From Temnopleurus reevesii (Eukaryota > Echinodermata > Echinoidea > Temnopleuroida > Temnopleuridae), in NCBI GenBank assembly GCA_036244855.1, contig BQKZ01000090.1, positions 12,522-55,496 on the forward strand: a stretch of DNA of 42,975 nt. Direction: 5' to 3'. Positions 42,081-42,975 of the stretch are shown piece by piece. Within the stretch, counting starts at the first letter, position 1. The number at the start of each line of letters is the position of its first letter. A model generated the notes under the pieces. The model was not told the origin of the DNA and made no database searches. It saw only the letters and a list, made by a program, of their open reading frames with translations. The translations under genes were made by a program, and so were the position numbers.

Positions 42081-42829
42081 NCTCTCCCCCATCAGAGTAT
42101 ACTGCTTGCGCTTTTCTGAATGTCCAGAAAAGGGGTGTCTTTCCATTACAACTACAAGTCAGGCAAAACAAATCCTGAAAAATGTTTCTTTCTCCCCTGA
42201 TTTTTTCCTTTCCAAAAACCTGTAATAGGGGGTAAATTGGCAAATTCTCAGAAAAAAACAGTGACATGTTGGTTAATTTCAATGGCATGCCTACCGACTG
42301 TCCATATAGGACCAAAATCCTAAAATATATCCCTGACTGAAAGGGAGGGGGGGGGTTGGAATAAGCATATATGTTTGAGGTTGACTTTTCAAGTGGAAAG
42401 GGTACAGAGCAGAGGGCTGAGCGTACAACAGCAATTTTATTTCTGGTTTCTCTCAATGTGTTGTATTCAAACAGAAATTTGAGTGAGAATATTCCATAAA
42501 CTTGATTCAATAGGACTTGTGAGCACACTGTGTATGATGCTTTTCAGAATGTGCAATTGAGCTTGACGCTACATGAATCAATATGTGCTCCTACAGCAAA
42601 ATCCCACTGTTTATCTACACAAAACCAAACTATTATTGCACATGGTGGAGCCTTTTAATATAAAATTTCGACTTTGATATGTGTCTATAACGGCCTGAAA
42701 AGACAAGCAGCTTCTGTGGTTAGTAATATTGCTGCGTGGTGAATTAGTACATGTTTCTTGTGTGCATTATGTGAAAAAGTTTTGGGCTCAATTTCAATCA
42801 TGATATATCTCAGAATTAACTCTTAGCAC

Positions 42830-42975
42830 TGTGAGCAGAAGTGACAAAGGCCTGGGACAAAGTTTACAACCTCCATTCAAGCATTAACAATAGCTACATG
42901 GACAAAAAAAAAATCCATCCTTCTTATTCTGTGGAAAAATGTTGAACAACAGTGGCACCTGGGATTTTCTTCTGT
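42830..42975 (+). repeat. Dispersed repeat, copy at the right edge
   Basis: Matches 7665-7830 for its full visible length and runs off the window end. Confidence 0.6.

Noticed and set aside
42034..42528. Minus-strand open frame of 164 codons upstream of HAL
   Set aside because: It includes a poly-Gly run from the poly-C tract and an N, has no recognisable motif, and does not resemble the HAL N-terminus.

Overview
The window is eukaryotic nuclear DNA from an animal. Short coding exons with GT/AG borders sit in long AT-rich introns full of tRNA-derived SINEs, LINE 3' ends, fold-back (MITE-like) elements and simple repeats. Protein similarity to vertebrate enzymes, the repeat style and the apparent allele-like duplicate blocks suggest a marine invertebrate deuterostome, most likely an echinoderm such as a sea urchin. 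The organism call is inference; the species cannot be fixed from the sequence.

Two real genes are visible, both on the minus strand, and they encode consecutive enzymes of histidine breakdown. Histidine ammonia-lyase (HAL, about 40.9 kb down to 23.0 kb) converts histidine to urocanate. Urocanate hydratase (UROC1, from 13.9 kb down and off the left edge) converts urocanate to imidazolone propionate. Sixteen HAL exons and eleven UROC1 exons can be placed to the base by splice sites and reading phase. HAL reaches its stop codon, but its extreme N-terminus is uncertain. UROC1 has its start, and its C-terminal half lies outside the window. About 9.1 kb separates the HAL stop from the UROC1 start.

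HAL as assembled is damaged. One catalytic exon carries an in-frame TAA at 29775-29777. The exon expected after it (about 27 codons) is absent where a 96-base N gap lies. An 878-base near-identical copy of the HAL terminal exon region abuts that gap. A decayed second copy of the start of the TAA-bearing exon lies just upstream of it.

Between the genes is a roughly 2 kb block present twice (15013-17007 and 17154-19043), joined across a single N. One copy contains a small palindromic insertion that the other lacks. A 4.1 kb LTR retroelement (8123-12260, minus strand) sits in UROC1 intron 2. It has 161-bp LTRs, a primer-binding site, a polypurine tract and one long ORF with a retropepsin-like domain, but no visible reverse transcriptase, so it is probably non-autonomous. 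The other introns hold SINEs, LINE tails, at least nine fold-back elements, a 33-bp minisatellite, a long (CAT)n tract and several poly-G/poly-C runs, two of which touch N bases.
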